Origin: Hydractinia symbiolongicarpus
Taxonomy: Eukaryota > Cnidaria > Hydrozoa > Anthoathecata > Hydractiniidae
Assembly: GCF_029227915.1 (NCBI RefSeq)
Contig: NC_079879.1
Location: forward strand, 20,228,501-20,292,500
Reading direction: 5' to 3'
Length of the DNA: 64,000 nucleotides
The notes beneath the pieces are model-generated. The model ran no database searches, was not told the DNA's origin, and saw nothing but the letters and a program-made list of their open reading frames with translations. A program made the position numbers and the translations under genes. This document shows positions 23,001-34,837 of this stretch, piece after piece; the stretch's first letter is position 1, and each line of letters opens with the position of its first letter.

Positions 23001-24158
23001 TTTTTACTTACGTCTTTTGTTGTGTGGTCACACGAGAAGAGATAAAACAAAGAAAATCCTGTTTCACTTTCATTCTTTTTAGATGAAAATAAAGTATATC
23101 CTAAGTGTAAAAAAAATCTCAAAACTAAAAAAAATAATACATTAAATCTATAAATTTTATAGTTCACATAAAGAATAGAAAGGAAACCTGTCAACGTACA
23201 GAAAATCAGTCTTAAATTATCTTTAACATTGCCAACGTGGCGTTGAAACCGTGTTGACGATGATAAGTTGCAACTATAAAGAGAGCGTTAAAAGTACCTG
23301 TGACCACAGCGCCGGCGTGAACTTAGGTACAGTCCCAAGGGTTAAAGACGCAACAGCTGAGGTTTTTAAGGCAACAACCCGTAACTTTAATGAAACATGC
23401 AAATTTAAATAAAACGTCACTCAAACGGTGTTAACACTTAGTACAAATAGGAGAGAATGGTTTGTATTAAGACATGGCTGTAATACCTCTTCCAATTATA
23501 GGCGATCAACAAAAAAAGTTCACAGCAAAAAATCGAGTTACAAAAAAGATATGATAATTTAGCATACACGTTTTTTTAAACAGGAGCAGGCTGACCACTC
23601 ATTTTCAAAAAGGAAATTCTAGGAGTTTTTCAAGAGTATCGAAAAAAAGAGAAATTTTATTTGAATGTCTAAAAAACACACCTAAGCAAAAAATAAATTT
23701 CGAAAAATTATATTCCAAAAGTCTTTCAGAAGTTTCCTTATCTTTTTCAACTTTTTTTGAAGAAGTATATTGCATTTTCAGAAAATAGTAACCATTCTAT
23801 GTTAAAGTTCTCAATTTTTGAAAAAACAAGCCAAAGATACAGTTCATTTTTGATTATTTCTAATGTCTACTAAAAAAACGTGCAAAGGTTTATAAAACAG
23901 AAAAAGTTCTTTCGTTGTATGCTATAAAACAAAAATAAAAATTTAACGTCAAATATTACATTACAAAATCACTTAATAACCAATTTCACTGCATGTGTGT
24001 TCAATAGAATTTTTAAACGTTGGTAACTCCATCGCGGAGTGTAACGACTTCGTAAGTTATTCAATCGCTACCACATTTAACAAACTCCTAACGGTTTTAT
24101 ATTTGTTTCCATATATTGCTTTGCAAGCAATCCTCGTTTAAAGAACAAAAAACATTTC
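20041..24158. other. Intergenic region, no gene seen
   Basis: Convergent interval between the GPCR (+) and the ZDHHC gene (-). The only AATAAA noted for the GPCR is far downstream (20984-20989). It contains one fold-back sequence (21919-22014). No other frame here has splice sites or motifs that support a gene. Confidence 0.6.
21919..22014. repeat. Imperfect fold-back (hairpin) sequence
   Basis: The left arm (about 21919-21965) contains ACTTTCTGAAATGCGTGCTG and GCGCAAA. It pairs with the right arm (about 21971-22014), TTTGCGCTAGCCACATATC then AGAAAGCG, across a loop of a few bases. The stem is about 43 bp with scattered mismatches. It could be a small fold-back transposon or a precursor-like hairpin. 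Confidence 0.6.
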
Positions 24159-24164
24159 TTTATT
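24159..24164 (-). terminator. Poly(A) signal abutting the ZDHHC stop codon
   Basis: On the minus strand the stop codon TAG (24167-24165) is followed at once by AATAAA. If used, the 3' untranslated region would be only about 20-35 nt. Confidence 0.5.
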
Positions 24165-27100
24165 CTAAACGCTACTTAACTTCAACAGACCATTCTCACT
24201 ATCTTCTCGAAGATTATCTGAACTCTCCAAGGTATGGGCTCCCATAATCGGTGCACTTTGCGATCTAACTGAATCATTGTCTATATCATGAAAGCTCTGC
24301 GATGGAGTGTTGTAAATCTAAAAAAACAAAGGCACGAGTATATAGAGAACAGTCGACGATGAAGAGTAATAAAAATGTATATTCACTGCAGGCACAAGGT
24401 TAAAATTCAATATGGCGTTTTTGTTATTAAATATTATTGACTGTACCATACAATGACTTTACATGCGGATCTCTCGAGTTGCATTTTACGTAGTCGTATT
24501 TTAGCGAAGGGCTAAAATTATGCCCAGAAACTTATTTTTACCTCCTTACGGCATTAAAATTTAGAAATTATAAAATTGTTAGTCATCAGTTATGTGCAAG
24601 TTGTATTTAGTGCAAAAGTACAAAATATAAAATTATAAAATTTCCATTACGTGTTTTACTTTTAGGGTTTAATTTTTTTTCTCCTCCTAAAACAGAAATT
24701 AAAAACGAGAATGAGAGATTGTGATAGTCTTGCAAATGTGTATGTGCGTGTGTAAAGCTTTCGGGTGAATCTCTTTTTTTGTAAATTTGATTTTTAAAAT
24801 AATTACGATTTTGAAGGGAGGCTTTACCAAATACGAAACTCCTTGAAACGTAGACACTTCAGAAAATTACAGATTTGAGGAAAGTTATAGATTTAAGCAA
24901 CGTATCTATTTCGTTCCTTCAAAACATGGCTAAAAGTTCTTACATTTACAGTCGTAGATCCAGACGAACCAAACCTCTCTAAAGTTTCTAATGGATCTGG
25001 TGAAACTAATTCTAAACGTCGTATTAAACTAAACAAAAAAAAACAGAACATTGCACAATGCAAAACCAACCTTAATCTTTAAACTAAAATGCAAATAAAA
25101 CTGGTAATCAAAAAGCTATCTGCTTTATTAAAACCCGTATCCTGTGCGTTCAAAATGGTTGAGCCGAAGCTTTATGTCAGACACACTCCCCTACCAGGGT
25201 AATTTGATTACTCCATGCTAACAGACAGACAAATGCACGAAATAATGATGCAGGAAATATCTACGACAAGAATTTTCACAGCCTAACACGTAGTAGCTGT
25301 ATATTTCTCAAACAGATTTTTACCAAATTATTTCTAATTTTAAGTATAGTCTTACGGACTAAAATAAAGCCAGTTCACTTGCTTTTTGCTGACTTTTTAT
25401 CATAAACCAATATGGTCCAAATATGTGAATACAATGAAACAGAAACAACTTACCTAGGATAAGCTGGACCAAATAATATATGAAAACAATTTCCTAACAC
25501 CGAACCCCTACTATAAGGGTTTTCATTCTTTTCACCACGTTTGGCTGCCCAGGTGCCTTTTATCTAAGAAACACAGTAGAGTATGAAAAAACTTTGTTAT
25601 ATATCCTTGCCTCCTATAATGTAAGAAAATATTTTAGCCACATAGACCATAAATTGTATGTTAAGATGTATTGGCGTGTAGAGTTTACTTTTTTTTACAA
25701 CAACAAAAGAGTGAAAAGAGAAAAAATTGGTCAGTTGTGAAATTTTTCTCTCGTGGTAAACTTTAAAATAAAGCTTCCATTAAAATGCAACAGAAAAAAT
25801 AAAAAATAATGCATATTAACCAACAGTTGATCGTGTGGCAACTACTTCAAAAGTACTCACATCTTCATTGGTTGTCAAATTGGAAGAAACTAAGTAGGTG
25901 TGGAAACCAGCTAATCCAACAACTGACCAAACCGAGAAGAAACATATAATTGAAACCAATGCAGTAATTAGAATGTCAAGGAAAAGTTCATTTGATCTTA
26001 ACCTGAATTTGACGATTGAATGATTTATTATGTTAACATTAACACACACTTGAAAAGGCTTTTTGTTTGGACAAAGAAACTTTGACCTAGCTTGGTGTAA
26101 GATACTACTTAACGAAAAAAAAAACCATAGCCAATAGGATGTTATAACCTTATTGTGCAGACAGAGTTACTGAGTTCAGCAGTGACTTAAATAAATGCCT
26201 CCCTTAAACTCACCATTAAAACTGAAGCATCACTGCTAGGCTATCTATGCATATATCAGAAAATTAATACAAGCTACTTATGCATGTTGACCTGTCAATT
26301 TTTAATTTGAAAAGATATCTTGTAGGTGTTTCTTTCAATGCGTCAAGAAATGAATTCTTTTTATTGCTCCCTAAAAATAAAATCAGATGATTAAAATTTA
26401 CAAACAGAAGCGTGTCTTATCAAGACGCTGAAACCACACAGACACATTTTCTTATATAAAGAAATTTTAAAGAAGTGGTGAACCTAAAAAATATTTCTGG
26501 AGCAGCAATAAGGATATTTTTATGTATAACTATGTCTTGAAGCCACAACAACAAAATATGACAACTTATTTTATCTCAATTAAGACTTTTTACCATAAGG
26601 GCTAAATTTACATTTAAAGCTTTTAAAAAAAAATTCGTTATCTTTTTGTTCTTAAAAACAAGAGACAAAATGGTATTAATTATACATTAACTTTTTATTC
26701 ATGAGCACGACAAAGAGAAAACTGAAGTTGTAACTGCTATGGAAAACAAACTAAACATTTATTACACAAACAACATTGCACTCACATAGCTAAGAGTTAA
26801 ATTTGATATGCCATATATTCGTTGATATTACCCAAATTTTAGGAATGTTACTAATTTTCCTGATTTCCCTCACTTTTAGCAGGATTTTTTTTTGACTTCT
26901 TGGCCTAATTTTGAAGCTATGGTTTTATCTCCTAAAGAATTGCAACCCCTTTAACATTAAGCATAAATCTTTTTGTAAAAAAATAAACCACTTATAAACC
27001 ACTGTAAAACACAGAAATTATTAAAATCAAAATTTTAAAATAAAACACGATGGGTTGTCTTTCTAATTAAAATACTAAGGAGATTTTATCGGCAAATAAT

Positions 27101-30100
27101 ATTTTCTCAAACTTTGTACATTTAAAATTTAGTTATTTTTTGGATGTCTGATAATATTTAGGTAAATAAAAGGTGTTCTTCTTGTCAGTTTTAGTTGAAA
27201 ACCGAATAGCCCTTTTGTATCCTGGTTGAGGCTACAAAAATAAGACTGTAAAATAAACAACACTTACGTAGGACCAGGTGAGCCACATTACATGCAAATA
27301 TATACACACATAGAAATGATAGTGAAACAAGAAAGAGATAAAAATAACGATAATTTCTTTTGCCAACACAGTTCCCGACCTATAAAGCAACAACACATCA
27401 CATTAAACTACTTCAAACAAATATACACTGTAGCATTTCAATCAGCCAATTAGAATTTTTTTTTAAATTCTTGCAGATTTAGGCTGTTTATTTTTATTTG
27501 AGAGGGAAAAGAGAAAGGAAAATTTGTAATCTAAATCAATATTGCAGGTGCTGTTATTGCTTAATCGTACCCAAAACTTATACACGCAAGCAAAGCTATT
27601 TTTGATTTTTAACATCATGTAGAAATGTAAAATCATGTAGAAATTTGGAACTTGGAGAGAAATACAGTGAAAGAGTGAAATATGGAGGAATTGACCCTGA
27701 TAGATTCTGGAATACTATATACCTCTGATATTAAAAACACCCTGAAGACAAATACAATTAAACAAATGATATTTTTGTTGAGCAAATTTAATCCGTCAAG
27801 ATTCACTGAACAAGTAATTAATTGCTTAGTGGATCACATGATTATGACCAGGTCTGTACTTAGTTGCATTTCTTTTCCACTATATTCATATGGTCAACTT
27901 ACCCATGGGCAATGGTGGTCAAATCGCTCTAAACATAAAAGGGTTATAAAGTTTTCGACTATTACATATATGTTACATTTCCACCACAATTTCTTTAAAT
28001 AAAGACTCTTTCAGCCTTTCTAATTTAAACTTTTTCACATTGGCAAAAAAATTGCTGATGGATTGTGGTACGTAATTTGCTAGTTTACATTGTCAACACT
28101 TAGACATTCTAATCGGCAATCACCGTATGCTAAAGGTAAATTAGAAAGGCTGACTTTCTCAGGTTGTTTATTCTATAGGAGTTTTAGGAGGTTAATTTAA
28201 AATAACATAGTTAGAAGAGACTTCCTTACTCACCAACACAGTTATCACACATGCTGCAATGTGATGCTCTTGGTGGACGAAATATCTTGCAGGTGAAACA
28301 ATATTTTAATTTGATAACTTGACCTTTTATTTCTACATCTATTTGCCTTGCTGGTGGTCGATATACACCTGGCTCCACAGTCGGTGCAGCTACAGTAACA
28401 AATAACATCTTTTAAACAACATTTTAGAGTCCAAACTCTATTATTGAAAACCTAGGCAATCTCCACCTTTTGTCCATTAGGACCTCTACATTTCAGAGTT
28501 ATGTTCATACCAATACATACCTAAAGATTTTTCTATATATGCAGCTTCATCTGCAGAAGCTCTTGGTATAATGCCTGGATCACTAAAGGCTGTACGAAGA
28601 AGAGTTGCCATAACAAAAATAAACAACCATGCTCCAACTATTGGTATTGCTATTGATAATTCTTCTGTCAAAAAGGGACAACTAAAAGTAAAATTAAAAA
28701 AGTGGTTAACTTATTCACATTTATTGAGCTATTTTCCATAAACCATAAAATGTTTTCACAAACCTAAACTGTTTAGTGTCTGCATTTTATCCCAAACTGT
28801 TTAGCTAGTCAGCTAGATGTCAGAAAAAAATGCTACTTAAGTGAATACTGCTAATTAAGCAATACTCCAATCTAGAATTAAGAAGAAAGACTAAAGGGTG
28901 TTTGCTCTAATATTAACTGTTTTCAGTAAATCTGTCTTGTAGAATAATATGCATTAATCTGGCTCTGGCCTAGCATAGTACCTTGGATTAGGTTGAAGAA
29001 CGAGGTATTGATTCAGTGGGCCCATATTGTGGCCATATTGGCTTAGGGCGGTGATACACGATCTGATTAATTGAATTCGATTTGTTGAAACTATGTTGAG
29101 CAAAACGAAACAAAACATGACCGGTGATACACGAGACAGATTTTTGATATTTTTCTTTCGTTAAAGGGTCTTAAATGGTCCACCTTAAGCTTGATTTTTT
29201 GGTAACATATGTTACTGTTTGCAAATATGCACCATGTGATATCCGTTTACAGTGAATTTAAAGTTTACCTTCGTGAAATAAATAAAACATTCTCCATGCA
29301 TGAGAATAAATAACTCAATAAATAAAAAGAAAAGTAAATAAATAAATTAGTGTAAGTGAACCTTGTAAATATAGAGGAAATATGAAATGAAAGTCATGCA
29401 TGAAGAGATTTGGATCATGCCTAGGAAACCACTCACAATGTATGATCAACAAGGACGTGCTTTTGTGAATAGCAACCGAAATGTGCATATACTCTGTGAT
29501 AATTACCCTTTTTACTTTGGGAAAATTTTAGTGTGATTATAACGTTATGATTACTGAGCACATTTTTCTGTCCTGTCTCGCACTAATTAATTTTCATTTC
29601 CAAAATTTACAAATTGTGCTCCATGAATTTTCCTATTTTAAAAACTCTTTCTCATTTCTAGAATGACCAAACTCAAATCAGCATCAATGGAACAAATCAC
29701 TACCCACAAACAATTTATCTGCCCTATTAGGTGTAACATAGATACATTTTGTTTGCTGTTTTTCACTGTATAATCAATTATACAGAAAAGGAGTATAATC
29801 ACCAATTAAAAGTAAAACATATATACATATTTATTATCATCGTATTTCTACTAGTTTATCTCATTTCAACGATATAAAATTTTTTAAACAACTTGGTTCA
29901 ACCTCATACCACCACCTTCAGTATGTTTTCTTTGCGCAAGAAGCACTGGAAGCAATATTGATTTCTCGACTAATTAAGAAATGCCTTATATACTTTAAAG
30001 ATGGCAGAAAAAGAATAAGTCAATTCGCCAAACTAGCATTCTTTTAGCCAAACTGAGATGTTGTCAGCTGTTTACTTCTGGCCTGGCAGAATTTTTTTAA

Positions 30101-32142
30101 AAAAAATGGTTTTACTTATCCATTTCTCTATGCGTACAATTGCCAAAAAGGTGCAATTTCGATGTTATCTTGCCTTAACCAAAATGTTTTGTAAAGCTTA
30201 ATTAGGCATTTTTTACACAAAATAGACGGAGTAGGAGGAGCAGTACATGAAATTAGCAGTGTTCACTTAGTTAATTCACATTGTCAGGCGGACGTCACAA
30301 ATATTTGGTGTTAGAGTCACCCAACTGACCCTATTTTTTATCGAAATTTTTGATATACTGAGTCGGAAAAGCTAGAATGATAAAAAAATATTATACGCTT
30401 GTTGTCTCCCCACAGCTATTACCCACACCATTATTATTGTGCTTTCGCTTTAAAATGCGAAAAGGTTCTTGAAAACTAGTGGAAAACGGCACGCAGAAAC
30501 TCCATTTAAGGGGCCTCATCCATACTCACACTGCCACGAGACACGTCCAATGGACGTTTCTTTTCAAAGACACCCACCCTGAGAAATGTCCACTCATGTT
30601 AGTTATTTTTCCATAGAAAAAAACCTACCCTACAAAGGTGAAAAGTCTTCTCTGCGGTTCTTTGGTGGTCCTGTGTTAGGGCGAAATAGCCTGTCCCTTC
30701 ACCTTTAATTGAATATACTAGTTATTAGCCCGTGGAAAAATCCACGGGTTCTGCCATCTTTTTATACCACACTGCGTGCCTCTCGCTACTTGCGCGGCTA
30801 AACTACCATTTTGTGTGAAGAGACTAGTCGTTAACCTGTGGACAAATCCACGGGGTCGCCCGTCCTTTCACATGAAGAACACACTTTATTCACGTGTCTT
30901 TAGAGTGAAGTACAACTCTCCATCGCTTGTTGATTGTAGTGGGCAAAAACGTAGTTTCGAATTGTCATGAAAGAAACGTTCATTGCACTTTGAGAGGTAC
31001 CCACAAACGTCCATTGGACGTTTTTCGTGGCAATATGAGCATGGATGTGGCCCCTAAATGAGGTGCCAAAGTTATCAATAAATATCGGCGGTTTAATGGC
31101 GCGTGTTGATGGCTAGATGGTTGGATACAATTTTTCGATTTTTTGAGTTATCATTCGCCGATTACTCTAACACAACATATTTGTGACATCCGTCTCATAA
31201 ATTCGGCGATTCGGTTCAGCTATGTTGCCGTAGTGATGGTTGACATTTTGCTTAATTGAAGAATCACATTTGTGCTACATCCGCCATTTTTAAAATTTCG
31301 CAGGGTGAAAACAAACCTAGTTCGTAGGGGGAAGAATGCTAAAAATGTGAAAAGAAGAATAATTAGCTAACAAACGGTAACCACAATAAAAATCTGTCTG
31401 GAAATGATGTTTAGCTATCTAGATTTTGCTCCAAAAAATTATCTTTGCTCAAACTTCCTAACATTGTTAAAACTCCAAAATGTGTCTAGCTCTGCACTCT
31501 CTTCACCTAAAATACGGAAACTTTTCACCTCTGAAAAAATTGTTATGACATCAAACTGAATCGCCGAATAGGGGCTGCATTTTTCATACAATCTTTGCTT
31601 CTTACTGCAAACCTGTCATATTGTGCAGTTTTAGAAGAGTTTTTGCTATTTTAGCTTTAGTTTAATTTAGGTCTTACTTGCAGGTCTTTTTTGGCAGTGA
31701 AACATTCTGACAGGGAGGATAGATTTCCCTAAGGGAAGAGTCAAAAATCGATTTTTTCAAAAAAAAAACAGGCTGCATGGAGGCTTTACGCTTCGCATGG
31801 CGAAACATTGGAACGCAAAAGATGCTGGAAAATGGTATATTTGCATTTAGAAAATATCGAAAACTAGTGTGACGTTTCTGCTAGGGTGGGAGGGGGGGGA
31901 GGGGTGTTTAAAAAATCGATATTTGACTCTTCCCTAACTGGAGATAGCTGAAAACAAACATATCATTATACTTACTCAAATGCAAAGAATAGCCCTGAGG
32001 TGCCAATTATAAGAATCACTGTAAGCATAAATACACAGTTACTTCTGGACATTATTATTCGCCCATTGCAATAAAACTTATTTCTACCAGGAAACACTTC
32101 CCAGTTTTTTTGTGTCATTATTGGTTTGTACTGCTTCACCAT
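24165..32142 (-). CDS. ZDHHC14: ZDHHC9/14/18-type protein S-palmitoyltransferase
   Basis: Coding exons in transcript order: 32142-31976, 28681-28521, 28389-28234, 27928-27903, 27379-27268, 26370-26319, 25963-25861, 25563-25454, 25028-24944 and 24317-24165. Phases all match, giving 374 aa (human ZDHHC9 is ~364). The start is the first ATG after an in-frame stop. Residues 18-30 ([13 protein letters not shown]), four membrane segments (about 34-55, 65-88, 180-207, 225-245) and the cysteine-rich domain ([15 protein letters not shown] ... [10 protein letters not shown]) match the 9/14/18 subfamily, with catalytic DHHC at 165-168. A TTNED motif follows TM4, and the C-terminus GLLKLSSV matches human ZDHHC14. 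These enzymes load a fatty acyl group on the DHHC cysteine and transfer it to substrate cysteines at Golgi or plasma membranes. The symbol is by subfamily; ZDHHC9 and ZDHHC18 are alternatives. The 3.3-kb first intron holds nested transposons. Confidence 0.93.
25964..26318 (-). other. U12-type AT-AC intron in the ZDHHC gene
   Basis: On the transcript strand the upstream exon ends CCTACAAG and the intron begins ATATCTTTTC, close to the minor-spliceosome AT-AC donor ATATCCTT. Near the other end is TTCCTTGAC (25983-25975), a perfect match to the U12 branch-site consensus TTCCTTRAC. Its branch A is 12 nt before the intron end ...AATTAC. Joining at AG|T restores a gapless alignment to human ZDHHC14 from the FLDALK region into ICFFSVW. 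No GT donor is available at that point. Confidence 0.85.
27903..27928 (-). CDS. 26-nt microexon encoding the catalytic DHHC motif (exon 4 of the ZDHHC gene)
   Basis: On the transcript strand a TTTAG acceptor precedes AGCGATTTGACCACCATTGC, ending CCATGG at a strong GTAAGT donor. With the last G of exon 3 it encodes ERFDHHCPW, exactly the residues missing between ...CDNCV (exon 3) and [10 protein letters not shown] (exon 5). The length is not a multiple of three, so skipping it removes the active site and shifts the frame to an early stop. Confidence 0.93.
29041..29165. repeat. Short repeat with two GGTGATACACGA motifs
   Basis: GGTGATACACGA occurs at about 29048 and again at about 29124 in direct orientation within ZDHHC intron 1. 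It looks like a transposon-end motif. The element boundaries are not clear to me. Confidence 0.4.
30240..31225. mobile_element. Nested inverted-repeat elements in ZDHHC intron 1
   Basis: The outer arms at about 30288-30325 (GGCGGACGTCACAAATAT, then GTTAGAGT) and 31160-31195 (ACTCTAACACAACATATTTG, then TGACATCCGTC) are inverted. Inside, a second pair at about 30510-30560 and 31010-31060 is inverted: GGGGCCTCATCCATACTCAC with CGTCCAATGGACG, against CGTCCATTGGACG with GAGCATGGATGTGGCCCC. Inside that pair sit two adjacent Helitron-like termini (30718-30827 and 30824 to about 30880). This gives at least three layers of insertion. Confidence 0.65.
31731..31936. mobile_element. Short MITE, ~205 bp, 26-bp inverted repeats
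   Basis: The left end AAGGGAAGAGTCAAAAATCG (then ATTTTTT) is inverted at the right end as AAAAAATCGATATTTGACTC (then TTCCCTAA). It lies in ZDHHC intron 1, immediately downstream of exon 1 in transcript order. Confidence 0.75.
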
Positions 32143-34126
32143 CCGGCCAGCACACCAAGGAGAATAACTAAACACCAGTATATAAATTTCTCATTTAGAT
32201 TACATCATTGGAACACTTATTTTTGTGCTGAATTTTTCACTTCGACATCTGGATTGGGATTTCGCTGGCATGGTTTGTTTTCTTTCTCTCTCTTTTCTAT
32301 TTTCCTCGTTTATCGAAAACATTCTATCTTTACTGCGCATGTTCAGAGAAATAGAAATACATTCGGCGATAAAAACCAATAACACGGCGACGAAATAAAG
32401 ACTCCATCAGTCGGTTTTTAGTGGCAGGCAGGCGTTGGTTTGTTACATAAAATTAAAAATAAAAAGAATGTTAAATCGAGTTCTAACTTTCCGCCAAACT
32501 ACAGTGTTTTTCAAACTCAGTAATAAAAACTAAAATAAAAACAGAAAAAAAGTGCCAAATGACTGGCTTTGCACAGTATAATGATAGATTTAGAAATAAA
32601 AATAATCCCCGAATTTTTTGTCCCATAGTTCTTTAAATTATGCATAATTCTTGCCTCCGATCGAAACGCTGGTCCTAACCTCATCCTCAGGGGGTCTTGT
32701 GGCAGCAGAGCCGTTATTACGGAGTAGTGGCCAACAATCGCCACTATCAACTTCATCAACAAAGCAAAATGCCCTAGGAACGAAGTTGGGCTGATCCTTC
32801 CCACCACAAGCACATTCAAGCGCAAACAAGGAAACTGATGATTTTAAAAGTGGGTTTAGATAATTTTTAATAGCAGCGCCGTAAACAAATAAACTATATG
32901 ACAAACTTATGCAAGTAAACGAACCATATATGCACTACTTCGCTGCAAACAAAGAATTTGTTCAAATTAATCTCGTTAATGTATCTGTGTTTTTGCAGAA
33001 CAAAATACAAAAAACAAAAATTATTACTAGCAGAATAGAAATCGTCCTAGTTGTGATGCAACATTCGCCTCCCTCAGGGTTATCTTGTTTCCTAAAATCG
33101 CGCAGCAATAATACCAGATTTACTGGGATGATGTGGTTAACGCAATATTTATCTTAATTTTCCTTTATTTGTGCTCAGCAGATACACTGTTTCAGGTAAA
33201 ATTAAACAAGCAAATGAGTTAGATACTTTATTAGCACGGGCGGGGGATAGAGGAGGGAAAAGTGGGCGGTTAAAGAAAAATCCAAAAACCAAACAAAGGA
33301 AAACGATATTGCTCTTGTTGGACCAAAACCTTGAATATAAAAATCAAAGAAGCATGGGAGAAAGGTTGTTGTTTATTAGACATGATTATATCTAGTTGCT
33401 TATTCAGAAGACACTCTTCATAAATTACTTTCAAAATAATGTGGACGCTTATTAGACATGTGTTATTAAACATATGGATTTTGAAATCATTTCAGTTGAC
33501 TCCCTCTTCTTTAAACCTCCCGTCTGCAATTTTAAAATTTCACTCGCCTTTTGCATGCCTGTTTTTTCAGTCACGCAAATTTACTGGTGTATTTACTATC
33601 AATCTCCTCAGTAGAGCTTATTTTTGGCTATTTGATATGTGTTAGTGTGCGAAAACGACGCCCCTGAAACGAGATTTCTGATGTTTAAAGTTTTATCAAA
33701 GTCAATTATTACTTCTAGTGTTTCTACTACACTCTATCTAATAGCAACCGAAAATTCTTTCCGCAGAGCATTTAGTAACCTGGATTGTTTTCGCAGTAGC
33801 CAGGAAAGACCCAGCATAATTTTTCTTTCCACCATGGAATTGAAACAATTAAAGGTCGCCAACGAAGTATCGTCAGTCGGAAACTGACCGCGCTTTTTTG
33901 TTAGTTACTTTCTGGTGCTCATTTAATAACTATCGAATGAGCGAGAATGGTCTCACTCACGCAAACAAACATGATAGGTTTTCTTATCATTTATTTTCTT
34001 ATCATCGGACAATCTGAAAATTCAGTGAAATTTTAAAACCTTACAGGAAAACGTGGAACTAAAACCTTTTCTCTTAAAGGCATAAAACGTCAACCTCTCT
34101 CCCCGGGATATTTTTTTCTTTCGGAC

Positions 34127-34434
34127 GATCTCGGACGGCGAGAAACGAGTGCCATTTTGGCAAAAAAAATGTTAACAATATCTATGCATTGATAAAGTTT
34201 GAATGCACATCCCTTACCAGGTTTAAAATTACTGATGACAGAAAATGTCAAAATTTGCTATATTACTCAAATATGACATCATAATTTATGTAGCATAATT
34301 AAATCTAAAGTTCTTTAAATGTGAATATCTTTGAGAACGGAAAGAGTTTTTTAAAAATTTAAAAAGACTTGTTACCAACTTTTAAGCTCTGTAATATAAG
34401 TCCAACATCATCTTACACCTTGGATTCCCTTTAA
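34127..34434. mobile_element. Truncated copy of the TTAA MITE family
   Basis: Related to 6323-6850 in opposite orientation. Shared stretches include TTTGAATGCACATCCCTTAC and AAGTCCAACATCATCTTAC. It ends TTCCCTTTAA at 34434. The other terminus is missing. Confidence 0.75.
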
Positions 34435-34439
34435 GACCT

Positions 34440-34680
34440 AACATTACATCAATATATTGCCACTTTACATCAAAAACAAAAATTGAAAAAAGAAATTTAT
34501 CTGCAATATTTTTAATTCAAACTTACTTTGATTTAAAAAATATTACAGAATAACATTTGCGTCATATATTTTCATCAATTGCAGGTTGTTTTCACATTAC
34601 ATCAATCTATTGTGGCAATATTTGCAATTATTTAAAATATTGCTGGCAATATATTGCCGTAATGTGAAATGACCTTTACT
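34440..34680. mobile_element. Small inverted-repeat element
   Basis: The left sequence CATTACATCAATATATTGCC is inverted at the right as GGCAATATATTGCCGTAATG. The two ends are about 230 bp apart. Confidence 0.6.
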
Positions 34681-34687
34681 GGCTAAA

Positions 34688-34837
34688 GCCGAATCTCCAC
34701 TGGACGATATTCGCTACGATTTTTGTGACGAAAAGTAGAAACCAATTCAACTTTTCGCAATGACGAAAATCGCGACCAATAAAATTCGAGTATTGATGAC
34801 TATCGTCGTAAAAATCGTCCCGTGGAGATTTGCCCTA
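34688..34837. mobile_element. ~150-bp MITE
   Basis: The left arm AATCTCCACTGGACGATATT, then CGCTACGATTTTT, is inverted at the right as AAAAATCGTCCCGTGGAGAT, then TTGCCC. The element lies back-to-back with the preceding one. Confidence 0.65.

Noticed and set aside
26292-26370. Longer ZDHHC exon 6 ending at GACAG|GTCAAC as the main form
   Set aside because: It inserts residues absent from the family and uses a weak donor. The AT-AC junction gives a gapless match. Kept only as a hypothetical isoform.
32143-32175. Upstream extension of the ZDHHC first exon from GTG at 32175
   Set aside because: It would need a non-ATG start, and an in-frame TGA lies just upstream. The first ATG at 32142 is used instead.
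32638-32904. Minus-strand frame with NFVPRAFCFVDEVDSGD
   Set aside because: Overlaps another frame of similar length on the same strand. It looks like a repeat, with no splice or start support.
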